DNA of 64,000 nucleotides from the NCBI RefSeq assembly GCF_037042905.1, contig NC_087257.1:18348501-18412500 (forward strand), given 5' to 3'. The translations under genes and the position numbers were made by a program. The DNA is from Lytechinus pictus. Taxonomy: Eukaryota > Echinodermata > Echinoidea > Temnopleuroida > Toxopneustidae. This document shows, piece by piece, positions 54,905-64,000 of this stretch. The notes under the pieces are model-generated. The model was not told where the DNA came from. It made no database searches and saw only the letters and a program-made list of their open reading frames with translations. Position 1 is the stretch's first letter; the number at the start of each line of letters is the position of its first letter.

Positions 54905-55010
54905 AAGTCGGGCGGATCCAGGATTTTCCACAAAAAAAGGGGGGGGCACATTTTCCCGTGGAAAATAATCTATTTTAACTGAATTAAAATCATTTCGCCC
55001 CTGAAACATC
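54905..55010. repeat. fragment of a GGCGGATCCAGGATTTTCC-ended element
   Basis: GCGGATCCAGGATTTTCCAC followed by a G run and GTGGAAAAT. The same end appears near 61552. Borders unclear. Confidence 0.45.
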
Positions 55011-55229
55011 GCAACCTATTTGACATAACTGACTTTTAAGGATTTATATCATTTTTTAAGTTGTGCATTATTGACATCCTATAAAAAGTTCCATAAAACA
55101 TTTCAAAATATATAATAAAATTCATAAAAATGGCACCGTTTTGATCACATCAATTTGCGTTATAAACGCTTTGAAAGGAAGATTCACCTTAAAATGTGAA
55201 AGACAAACCGGGAAAAAATGATTGTTATC

Positions 55230-55260
55230 ATATATATATATATATATATATATATCCTCC
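55230..55260. repeat. AT dinucleotide repeat
   Basis: (TA)n tract. Confidence 0.9.
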
Positions 55261-55714
55261 CATGACCATATCATGCTATAAACTGAATCATAGACATCTA
55301 GTCCACAAGTTATTAAACCATTTTTTTTTTTGTAAACAAAATGAGTAGAAATCTTTTTCTTCATTACCCAGCAAGTGCAATTTCATATTAATTTCAGCTA
55401 CAAAAACCTTGATCATAATATGATTGATTCTAAAATCGTTATGTCTACTTCTCTGAAGACCTTAATCTGAACATGATTATGCCACAATAATTTAAAAATT
55501 ATATAACCAAACTTCCAATAAGTTACCAAAACCCTATGCATTTACAGTAAATAATACTGACTTCCATCAAATTTAGAGAGCAAAAACGAAAGTTTTCATG
55601 AAGGATGAAAGGACACATAGCGATAGGCATTATTTTGGTCTTTGCCCTCCGCCTATTTTTAAAGATAAGTTTAAATATGTTTACTTATGTTGTCATAAAG
55701 TTAATAGAAGGGCC

Positions 55715-55975
55715 TGTTTAAATATCAAACGGTAGTCGACTCGCTCTGCTCTAAGTGAACGAGATCCTTCGCAAACTTCCGAATCGGTGGATGACCATTT
55801 TTTTTACTTAGCGATCAGTCGCCCTCTACGTTGGACACGAGCAAGAATACCTTGTTTTATCCATCAACATGTTGGAAGACGATTCACAGTGGTGTTGTAG
55901 TAGATATGGAGTTTATGGCTTCTGGTTGTTCCGGGTCTAATTCAGAAAAGAAAGCGAAATTGTGATGAGGAAAGC
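55715..55975. other. CpG-containing patch, possibly an unassigned exon or element
   Basis: Base composition is less AT-rich than the surroundings, and all three plus-strand frames stay open for a stretch. An acceptor-like TTTTTTTTACTTAG precedes it. I recognise no protein family in any frame. It lies 3' of the SLC23 stop. Confidence 0.25.
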
Positions 55976-56146
55976 CACCAAACTCATGAAGAGTAAGAAA
56001 TGTTATGATTGTGAATAATCAAATAAGTACTTTGAAGTTTGAACGAAAGCGAGAGATGAAAAAGACATTTTGTTACAAGTAATCTGCTTACGATGACAGT
56101 ACTTCTCCTATAAATGGGGAATGATATAATTTGGTAGTAGATCCTT

Positions 56147-56152
56147 TTTATT
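56147..56152 (-). terminator. candidate SLC23 poly(A) signal
   Basis: AATAAA on the minus strand about 383 nt after the stop codon. It was chosen only by motif and distance, so other sites are possible. Confidence 0.25.
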
Positions 56153-56324
56153 TGGAAATTTTTAAAATACAATTTTAGCAACGATTCATGCTGCCAAAAC
56201 GGTATTAAATACATTCGTTATGTTATGAAAATGTAAGCAAAATATCAAATAAAGTCATATCAAATGAAGGAGACATTGACATAATTATAAGAGACTAAAG
56301 AGAGAAGCGAATAGAAGATAAAAG

Positions 56325-56420
56325 AGAGAGGGGGGGGGGGGAGAAAGGGGATGGAGAGAGGGGGAGGTGGGGGAGAGGGAGAGGAGGAGGGAGAACGAGG
56401 GAGGAAAGAGCACAGGAAGG
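56325..56420. repeat. purine-rich (GA/G) tract
   Basis: Low-complexity G/A tract just downstream of the SLC23 stop codon, within the likely 3' UTR. Confidence 0.85.
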
Positions 56421-56534
56421 GGCGATCATGACACTTGAGAAGAGAAAGGCAGAGGAGAAGTTCTTAAGAATCATTGCAATTGCGGATTTTTCTAAAACGG
56501 AATTGACTGAAAAAGAAAAAGAAAGAAAAAATCT

Positions 56535-56752
56535 TCATTTACCAGATCGTTTCCGTCGTTTACAGCAACCAATGAAGTTCGGGCAGAATGGCAAATAAAA
56601 GAAACAGGGTACCCTATTGACAATCCGCGTCAACAGCCACGGGAGCTCGTAGCACTTGTTGACGAGTTCGGTCACTCTTTCGTTTAACGCGCCAGACTCC
56701 CCGTCTCCGGTGATGCGTTGCCATTTGACAATACCCCTCTCTTCAGCGGTTC
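56535..56752 (-). CDS. SLC23A: SLC23 transporter last coding exon (cytoplasmic tail)
   Basis: 218 nt including TGA. It starts [14 protein letters not shown], equivalent to GTPEERGIRKW in vertebrates, and includes [18 protein letters not shown] (like CFSYLPISPTFVGY) and a basic end, [10 protein letters not shown]. The tail after that motif is shorter than in mammals. Confidence 0.92.
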
Positions 56753-58546
56753 CTGAAAAGAAAATTATAACCCTGAAAATAAGTTCCCTTTCATTGGCTT
56801 TCTTATAATGGGTTCAATGAAATACTGCAATTCCAAATTTTGGGATATCAACGGAAAGCAAAATATAATAATAATATGAAGAAAACGCAATGCAATACAC
56901 GGAAAACATGGATGTATCAACCAAGTGGATTTCTTAACATGATCGTTTTATAAAAAAAAAAACTCTCAAATGTTCGTGGATGAAATTTATTAATGGCAAA
57001 GGCCACACTTTGATCATCCACCACTTTTGACTCATATTTCGACAGTTTTTTTTTATTCAGATCGAACCTTTGCTGTCGAAAATAGTGCCCCAAGTAATGT
57101 GAAAGGCTATTAATCCATTATGCGGTACATAATAATACCCTAAAAAAACACATAAAAACATAAGAAACTCTGATGCTTCACTCCTTTGCTTGGCATTTTT
57201 CCTGAAAGCAAAAACAATACTCTCAAAGAAACTCTTCCATATACGACCTTGTCTCAGGGCAGGTCCCAACGACACCTCACGTAATATGACTAGGTATAAA
57301 GTGAACTCAAAGAACAACTAAATTTAGTTAAAATGACAAACTAGAACGTTCAATTATATATTTACGTGAAATTGTTTTTTTTTCAGTCATACCTCAATAT
57401 TTCCTAGTCAAATTTATAGAACAATTGTTATTTCTGACTAGAAAATATATAACTTGGTATATCAGTTGCACTCAGCTGACTACTAAGGTAGTCATTTTGA
57501 CTAGTTTGATTCTAGAGTGGTATAAATACATACCTGGTATTGTGTTGTCGAGGATGAACCCAAAGAATCCTCCAACAAACATACTGGTGCTCAGGAGAAC
57601 AATGAGGATCTGATCTATTTCAGGGATGCCTAAGGAAAATAGGGAGAAAAATGAGGGTTGATTATAATTCACTTCGTTCGAGAGAAGATAATAAAAAAAT
57701 ATTACTAAGGATAAGACAAGTGGGGATAACATGAAGGGATAAACTTTTTTTTTTAACAATAATATTGATTGTAATTCTTGTAGGTCTATGGTTTGTCGTA
57801 GATTAAAAATTACACTTAAATTATTATAAATAAAAAAAACTGATTGGAACCTTTAAGCTCAAGGGCAAAGAGGTCGTAATGTCAAAATTGATGAACTGTA
57901 CTGAAACAGAAGCATTGGACTAAGATTAATCGTTTCTTATTCAATAAAATGGATCAAAATGCCATTTTGTTAGTCGTAGTAAAAACGACTTTTAAAAATA
58001 TTCAAATTTGATATAGACCCTATTCTTTGAACGAATGAAATGATAATTATGTTGAAGCACATTTTCACTTATGATAAACTAATGCAAACATAACTTCATC
58101 TGAGTCAAATTGACTTGTTTCCTAGTCACGCTGTCTCTTATTGATTTAATTCTCGATAGTGATGGCGCACTATTTAGAGTCAAATTAATTCAGAATAGGA
58201 ACCACTTTAAATCGAAATGGATTTGACTCCAATCTGACCCAATTTCTAGTCAAATTTGACTCCACAGAAACAAGAACATGACAGGCCTATACCTGTAGCA
58301 ATGTAATCTCTGTTGTTTCCTGTCTCGATCCAACTCGGCACACAGAGGCCAGAAAATATGGCAAAGCCAAGAACGAAGATATTTCTTGAGGAGTTGAGAT
58401 CAACATACTGAAGGTTTGATAAGCCCACCGCTGCCACCATGCCTGTCAAACAAAATAAAAAAAGAGAAAAAAATCAACATGATTTTGATTTATGATTTCA
58501 TTATGATTATTATAATCATTATCATCATTACCATTATCATCATTAC

Positions 58547-58583
<37 letters not shown>

Positions 58584-60078
58584 ATTATTATTATTGTTAT
58601 TTTTATTATTATTATTAATATTATTATCATTATTATTCTTATTCTTATTATTTTCATTATCATTATTATCATCATTGTTATAAGCATTATTATTATCATT
58701 ATCATTATTACTATCATTTTGTTCATTCATTTTTTATATTATATACTTTATTATTTATTTGACCAAACCTTTGTCTCTCTAAAGGTTTACTCCGAATAAA
58801 TGTTTACCCCCAAAGAAGATCACTTTCCATTTTTTTCTATTTAGAGAAAGGTTTTGAGAATTAAAAGAAAGAAGAAACATTATTTTTTGTGGTAATGTAA
58901 AATGAATAATTCGAGAAGGCGTACCAAACATAACGAAGAACATCCCTCCTACAATAGGATCAGGAATGGTGACGAAGATAGCTGAGAACTTCGGTAGACA
59001 ACCAATTAGGATCATGATCGCTCCACCGGTTTGAATTACTCTCCTACTTCCGACCTGAAACAAAGAAATACCAGGGCGAAAATGTGTATGGGCGATAAAA
59101 ACTGTATACCTCAATGCATACACTTTGCAACTGGACATGTTTATTATTATTTTTTAATTGATTGTGTATAGTTATCTAATCACCATTAGTGGCCTATACC
59201 CGTCCCAACCCAAGTGAATTAACCCTAGAAAACCAGCAACCCCTGGGTCTGTGATGCATCAAAATAATAAACAAATTAGGATGATGAGTAGGTATAAAGT
59301 TTTGTAATGAGAACATTCAATAATTAATCATCAGAGAGCCATCTCCTGTGGCTGGTTCCATTCTATCGCGTGATCACGTCGCCGGGTCGGTTCGTCGCTT
59401 ATATATTACCGGCTTTTTGTAAAGAGGGTTCCATAATAATTATAGTTCCCGTTGGGTTACGCGGCGACTATGCGATGAAATGGAACAATTCACTTTCTTT
59501 GATAATAGTCTAATCATTACAAAGTCAGCTTTATGGTTTCAAAAATAATTATACTAATAACGATTTCGAATTGTGACTTTTTATCATTTTGTCCTCTATG
59601 ATATCGATCATACACTGACAAATGCCTTTATAAACAGCCACGTCCCTTGAAAAATATGAGGGGAAAAAGGGGAAACACCTAACAAACCTTTGTTATACCA
59701 ATGGCACCTATGTTTTCACTGTACGATGTTGTCCCGTTCCCCGACCCGATAGCTCCGGCGAGCACACACGAAAAGCCTTCGATGAATATACCTCGATTTA
59801 CCGCGTGAGTTGGAGGGGGAGGGGCTCCAGCTAGTCTTGCGCATGCGTAGTAGTCACCTACAGACTCGATCATTGACGCAAGAACGCCTGCCAGCATGCC
59901 GAAAACTCCGGCGACACTGAGAGTAGGAAGACCCCATTGACCTATGGAAAGTTTAGAAAAATAAGAGTGAATTGATTTACATCTCCATCACTTTCATCAT
60001 CACCATCATCATCATCACAATCATCTTCATCATCATAATAATTATATCACCAACATCGACATAATTATCACCATTATC

Positions 60079-60115
<37 letters not shown>

Positions 60116-63100
60116 ACTGTATCATTAGCACCAACATCGTCATCATCATCTTCATCATTATCGTCATCATCATAATCACCATCATGATCATCATTATCAT
60201 TATTATCACCATCACTATCATAACCAATTATTGTCATCATCACCATCATCAGCACCAAATGTATGCTTACCGTCATCCTCATCGTCATCACCACCAAGCA
60301 TCATAACGTCAATAACATCACTGCCTCCACAACCATCACCACCACCACACATCATCATCATCATTACGAAGGGGCGGTGATAGCTGACGAAACCACACTC
60401 TTAAAACAAATCAGTCAACATGGTCAAATTGACTAGATCAGTAGTCAGCTGGGTACAATTCTGTCGTATATTCTAGTCAGAAATAACTCTGTTCTTGTAA
60501 CATACAACTAGAAAATAGTCAAATATGACTATAATAACAGTTGCACCCAGCTGACCCGATTAATTAGTCACTTTGACTGATTTGTTTTAAGAGTGCAGAC
60601 TGTAAACATGAGTCAACTTAATAATTTGACATTATTATCAGTCCAAACATAACATAATTATTATGCATGGATGATAAAGAGTAAGTAGGGCCTACCGATC
60701 ATTGCCAACATTCGGAACTTTCGTTCTTAATATACATAACGGAGCTGAAGTTGTGTTTCGTTCTCTTCAAATAATTTGTTTATACACTCTTATAACAAAT
60801 CAGTCAAATTGACTACACCAGTAGTCAGCTGGGTGCAACTAATATGGCTATCACTGATAGTCACATTTCTGACATAATATTCTAGTTAGAAATAATTCTG
60901 TTCTAGTAAAATAAAATAGTCAAATATGACTAGAATAACAGTTGCATCCAGCTGACCCTATTAAGTAGTCATTTTTTACTGTTCTGTTTTTATAGTGTAC
61001 TTCACAACAGTTGGTATAGGGACAAAATAAGTCATTTTGCATGCCTTCTTGTTGTCTCTTGAGTGAGCTCAGTGTTCATAATTGTCATCGCACTTACCCG
61101 GATACGGGAATCTAAACCACGGGGCATCTTGAAGAACCGAAGTTCGGATATCCGTTCTCGCCGGGTATCCATAAACAGTCGGACTGTCTGGAAACACATC
61201 ATACACTGTAAGGATGTAGGTGAAAGCCCATGAAAGAAGTATCGCCATAATCACCTAAATGAAAACAAGAAGTAGGTCTGTTAAAATAACAATCAGGTAT
61301 ACAAAATATCAACACATTTTTCTTTATAATTTTCATTTTTAAAAGTAAATGTTATCAAACGGTGATACTTCATAAATACTCTATTTTTTTCACTTAAAAC
61401 ATATCTCGTCTTACCAAGAGTTACGATTGATCCGATCAACCTCAATTCTTTGGAAATCCATCATTTTCATGATATTTTCAACGGAAAATTTGAACAAAGT
61501 CCTTTGTAAACCAAAAAAATAGGATCTTGAGTTTTCAAGGGGCGGATCCAGGATTTTCTTTGTAAAGACGGGGCCTAGAAGTACTAGACCAACATTCTGA
61601 TAAATAAGTGGTCACCTTTTTGACATAGCCCTGGAAGCGGGGAGGCTGAAGCCACCCCAAAAAGTTCTACATCACAATGGCCTTCATTCGGGAAGACCTT
61701 TTTGAGGGGAGGGGGGGGGGGGGGGCTTGCCAATTTCTTTATAATCAAACCAGCACTCCCTCTTGAAAAAAACGATCCCAGACCCCCTACTTTTTAAACT
61801 GGTGGATATACACTAAATGTTGATTATTATATTAAAGTATGATGGGGTGATAAAAAAGAGGTGGAAAAATCAAAGTGGCCAGACCTACACTGCCATTGGT
61901 TTTAGTCTTTTATAGTAAAAAAAAAAAAAAAAAAATCGGTGTATTTGATTCTCAAGCTAATATCCACGATATCAAATAGATAGAAATCTTGAATTAAAAT
62001 ACCCCAAAACGAGCACCTATATTCAAAACTTCTGTGTTGTTTTTGATTTAACACATTGCTCATAGTCGACACGCACAGAGTTTGTGACTCACAGGGAATA
62101 ATCTGAAGATGTACATCTTGACTAGTCGAAGTTTTTGCTGAGATCTCGAAAATGAACAGAATGGGATGTAGGCACGTGACAAGTACTGGGAAAACAGGAC
62201 CATTAATCCAATAGTACTGCGTAATTATGAAAGGAAAGAAACAAGAAAGAAAAGGGAGTACGTCAATAATACAAGTTTATTCCTAAATCTTTAAAGGCCA
62301 AATACATTATAATAGTATAACAAGAACTTAATTTGAATGAAGAGAGAAACATCACACAGACTGGTAGGGTACTGTCATATTTTGTAAACTCCACACATTT
62401 TTTTAAATTTCTGTTTTACATAATTTTTTAAATCATCATCAAATATTATCATTAAAAAAAGAAAATAAAATTCCAGTACTTACGGAGGGGGTACTGTCTT
62501 ATTTCGTAAACTTTCATTTTTAATTAATGTTTTCTTTAAATATCTGTTATTAATCATCATAAATATATTTATCATTAAAAAAAAAGAAAAGAGTATTCCG
62601 GTACTTACAAACAGGCTATACCCCAGTGTGAACCCGCAAAGCCAGCCGCAGCAGGGAAGAGAGAAAGACCAATAAGAGCGATGGTAGGGGCGATTACTAG
62701 GGGCCCGAGAAACCTAAGCAAAAAACCGATCCCTCCTGTGATACCGATGATAACCTGAATATCAAACCAAATCATGAACAAAATAGATAAATCAATTAAT
62801 TCAGATACTAATGAATATAGAAAATTGATAGGTCAATGATAAAATTGATATAGACCAATTAATAAAACATAAATGTGCATTTTTAATCAGTCAGGTCAGT
62901 GGCGTACATAGGATAGGGAACACCATTTCTAAAGAGCTACGAGCCAGCGAAGCGAGTGAACAAAATTTTAATTAAAATTCTAGTATTGTAATATATTTTG
63001 ACATACTATTCAGAAAATTATATATTTCACCCTTCCCCTTTCTTTATCTCTCTTCTTTTTTTCTTGGTTGTAATACTTTTTTTTGGGGGGGGGGAGGGGG

Positions 63101-63615
63101 GCTCCCATATCTCCCATCTGTACGCCAGTGAGTCTCAATATAGGCCTAACAGTACAAATGTATAGTGAAAATGTGTCAGTCGGCTTCACCGTAAATGGGA
63201 ATCCGTCAGAGATCTCAAAGTAATTTTTTGTCTAACGGTGAGCATTTACAATAATCGACAAGGGATATTGTAGGGTACACGAAGCGATCGCAAAGTGTAG
63301 GGTTTGGGTGGGGTTCTGGCTAAGCAAAAAACACAGTGAGATGGTATTTCTTACGTTTTTGTAAACGTTTATAACGTTCATTGAGAAGTGTGTGTGTGTG
63401 GGGGGGGGGGTGGGTCTGAAGCCCGCGGCCACCACCGGTTAAGGGGCCCCTGAATTGTTAGTTCGGAAATGAGAGAAATAGGCCTATTCTAGAAAATCTT
63501 AATCATACCTGAAAGCACGAAGCAACCATGATGTCTCCCTGAAGTTCCCTCATTCTCCCCCTCCAGAACTCGGTCCTGTTTGCTAGCACTTCAGGCGGCA
63601 CATCCGTGGAATTCT
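56535..63615 (-). CDS. SLC23A: SLC23 family (SVCT) nucleobase-ascorbate transporter, 3' part of gene, nine exons
   Basis: SLC23 proteins are plasma-membrane transporters; animal members carry ascorbate with sodium, and others carry nucleobases or urate. Exons on the minus strand: 63615-63509, 62754-62609, 62216-62093, 61254-61098, 59941-59688, 59054-58925, 58442-58293, 57629-57534, 56752-56535. All internal phases agree, giving about 459 residues to a TGA stop. The product matches vertebrate SVCT1/2 throughout: [83 protein letters not shown] and [27 protein letters not shown] is the NAT signature (N-x-G-x4-T-K), and the Glu of IESVGDYY is the conserved TM8 residue. The first membrane segments and the start codon lie beyond the right edge. 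Ascorbate versus nucleobase specificity cannot be settled from this part. Confidence 0.94.
57340..57525. mobile_element. degraded CACTC-type MITE
   Basis: Shares AGTTGCACTCAGCTGACTAC and TTCTGACTAGAAAATA with the copies at 60396 and 60785, with weak inverted ends. It lies in the last SLC23 intron, ending next to the exon. Confidence 0.5.
57534..57629 (-). CDS. SLC23A: SLC23 transporter exon
   Basis: 96 nt, phase 1 in and out. [20 protein letters not shown], then [11 protein letters not shown]: the final membrane segments and the conserved ILDNTIPG turn. Acceptor TTCCTTAG and donor GTATGT. A degraded MITE lies just inside the downstream intron. Confidence 0.93.
58293..58442 (-). CDS. SLC23A: SLC23 transporter exon
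   Basis: 150 nt, phase 1 in and out. [20 protein letters not shown], then [19 protein letters not shown]. Nearly identical to the SVCT segment [22 protein letters not shown]. Acceptor TTTGACAG and donor GTATAG. Confidence 0.93.
58500..58725. repeat. ATT/ATC trinucleotide array
   Basis: Imperfect (ATT)n mixed with ATC in an SLC23 intron. ORFs here are repeat artefacts. Confidence 0.95.
58925..59054 (-). CDS. SLC23A: SLC23 transporter exon
   Basis: 130 nt, phase 0 in and phase 1 out. [18 protein letters not shown], then [20 protein letters not shown]. Matches [12 protein letters not shown]...GKFSALFASLPDPVLGALF. Acceptor TTTCAG and donor GTACGC. Confidence 0.93.
59353..59487. mobile_element. 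imperfect palindromic MITE-like element
   Basis: GGTTCCATTCTATCGCG..GTCGCCG mirrored by CGGCGACTATGCGATGAAAT and GGAAC, in an SLC23 intron. Confidence 0.45.
59688..59941 (-). CDS. SLC23A: SLC23 transporter exon with TM8 and NAT signature
   Basis: 254 nt, 84 whole codons, the longest and most conserved exon. It contains [56 protein letters not shown] and [19 protein letters not shown]. The first Glu and the ENxGxxxxTK signature belong to the substrate site in this fold. The donor GTTTGT is weak, but the next exon continues exactly (VGSRRV). Confidence 0.94.
59985..60370. repeat. ATC trinucleotide array
   Basis: Long imperfect (ATC)n with ACC and ATT variants in an SLC23 intron. The acidic or Met-rich ORFs across it are artefacts. 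Confidence 0.93.
60396..60595. mobile_element. CACTC-type foldback MITE, copy 1
   Basis: 200 bp. CACTCTTAAAACAAATCAGT / ACTGATTTGTTTTAAGAGTG ends flanked by CA, with AGTCAGCTGGG / CCCAGCTGAC pairing further in. Confidence 0.8.
60785..60997. mobile_element. CACTC-type foldback MITE, copy 2
   Basis: 213 bp of the same family about 190 bp away in the same intron. The ends (CACTCTTATAACA / TGTTTTTATAGTG) are flanked by TA, pointing to a TA-targeting (Tc1/mariner-like) source. Confidence 0.78.
61098..61254 (-). CDS. SLC23A: SLC23 transporter exon
   Basis: 157 nt, phase 0 in and phase 1 out. [20 protein letters not shown] is a membrane segment, followed by [17 protein letters not shown] and APWFRFPYP. 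It corresponds to ILAILVSW...TVTDVFP and YARTD...APWFKVPYP of SVCT. Donor GTAAGT. Confidence 0.92.
61414..61572. mobile_element. rearranged MITE, GGGCCCCRTCTT family
   Basis: AGAGTTACGATTGATCCGAT at the left and TTTGTAAAGACGGGGCC at the right, as in 7988 and 21366. The right half is interrupted by a GGCGGATCCAGGATTTTC fragment. Confidence 0.55.
62093..62216 (-). CDS. SLC23A: SLC23 transporter exon (helix and cytoplasmic loop)
   Basis: 124 nt. The first base completes a Phe codon, then [20 protein letters not shown] and a basic loop ending KMYIFRLFP. It aligns with the SVCT TIFLVLLFSQY segment and the KLQLFKMFP loop. Acceptor TACGCAG and donor GTGAGT. Confidence 0.9.
62609..62754 (-). CDS. 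SLC23A: SLC23 transporter exon (membrane segments)
   Basis: 146 nt, phase 0 in and phase 2 out. [20 protein letters not shown] is followed by [18 protein letters not shown] and HWGIAC. It matches the SVCT helix pair around GPLTITPTVALIGLSGF. Donor GTAAGT. Confidence 0.92.
62896..63130. mobile_element. MITE with CAGTGGCGTAC ends
   Basis: Left CAGTGGCGTACATAGG, right CTGTACGCCAGTG with a G run inside. Same end type as 17380 and 53471. Target duplication not clear. Confidence 0.6.
63509..63615 (-). CDS. SLC23A: SLC23 transporter exon (first one in window)
   Basis: 107 nt reading [20 protein letters not shown] and then [15 protein letters not shown]. It covers the extracellular loop with likely N-glycosylation sites (NST, NRT) and the conserved MREIQGAIMVAS-type segment before the next helix. 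Acceptor TGTAG at 63616; an AG two bases later could also serve. Donor GTATGA. Upstream exons are outside the window. Confidence 0.88.
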
Positions 63616-64000
63616 CTACAAACATATAAAACTATTATTTTTTGCACACAGTCTCAACCTGTTACCAATAATCTCCAGAGGTTCAGAATCTGGACTATAA
63701 GCGACGTATGAGTGGGGGTGGGGGCGTGGTTGGCGGCACTATCACAATATTTTATTATATCGGTTAATGCGACTGATGTGCATAGCGAATGAATATCATC
63801 AGAATTAATTCAAATATGAACTGAACCGATATGATTGCAATACCACATTGAACTGTTTGTTCGTCTCCATGATTTGAAAAAATAAAACCATTACATTTCT
63901 TTCTTGTTATTGCCAAAATAAATGAAATAAAATCAATTAAATATCATAAATTGACAGTGGGTATAAGATCGTAACATTAATATTAACAGAAAACGTAAAT

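Noticed and set aside
58416..58799. Ile-rich and Asn-rich ORFs
   Set aside because: Produced by an ATT/ATC array in an SLC23 intron.
59977..60297. Asp-rich ORF of 106 codons
   Set aside because: Translation of the ATC array.
1..64000. CRISPR array, bacterial operon or plasmid features
   Set aside because: The tandem repeats present are minisatellites and transposon units; genes have introns, and nothing suggests a prokaryotic source.

Overview
This is animal nuclear DNA with long introns, AT-rich spacers and very dense repeats. The two genes, the intron density and the repeat types (TTAA-flanked foldbacks, many hAT-like miniature elements, a Penelope-like element, tRNA-derived SINEs) suggest a marine deuterostome. 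An echinoderm, probably a sea urchin, is my best guess; the sequence alone does not prove the species.

Two protein-coding genes can be reconstructed codon by codon, both on the minus strand. (1) 11764-48636 is a complete boule (BOLL, DAZ family) germline RNA-binding protein gene: 11 coding exons, about 420 residues, all splice phases consistent. It has one RRM, the DAZ-type YTYHNGVAYF motif and a long C-terminal region. Introns 1 and 2 are about 10.3 and 8.7 kb and are packed with transposons. (2) 56535-63615 is the 3' part of an SLC23 (SVCT, nucleobase-ascorbate) transporter: nine exons, about 459 residues to the stop. The gene runs off the right edge of the window.

Layout. 1-11.7 kb: gene-poor, with a SINE fragment, a SINE, several inverted-repeat MITEs and a 33-bp minisatellite; the first 2.3 kb may be the 3' UTR of a plus-strand gene to the left. 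11.7-48.6 kb: boule. Its introns hold SINEs, TTAA-flanked foldbacks, two long ATC/GAT triplet arrays in opposite orientation, and a 5.9-kb foldback element (31097-37031) that itself carries a Penelope-like fragment and a Helentron-like element. They also hold a further Helentron-like copy containing a SINE and a Harbinger-type MITE, and two kilobase-scale hAT-like elements. 48.6-56.5 kb: intergenic, with a GC-rich patch at the boule 5' end, two hAT-like MITEs with perfect 8-bp target duplications and a third Helentron-like copy. 56.5-64 kb: the transporter, with short MITEs and microsatellites in its introns.

The genes show no sign of working together; boule acts in germ cells and the transporter at membranes. 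The most unusual content is the nested transposon architecture, in particular the tandem-unit foldback element and the Helentron-like family, plus intron structures in boule that could affect splicing.
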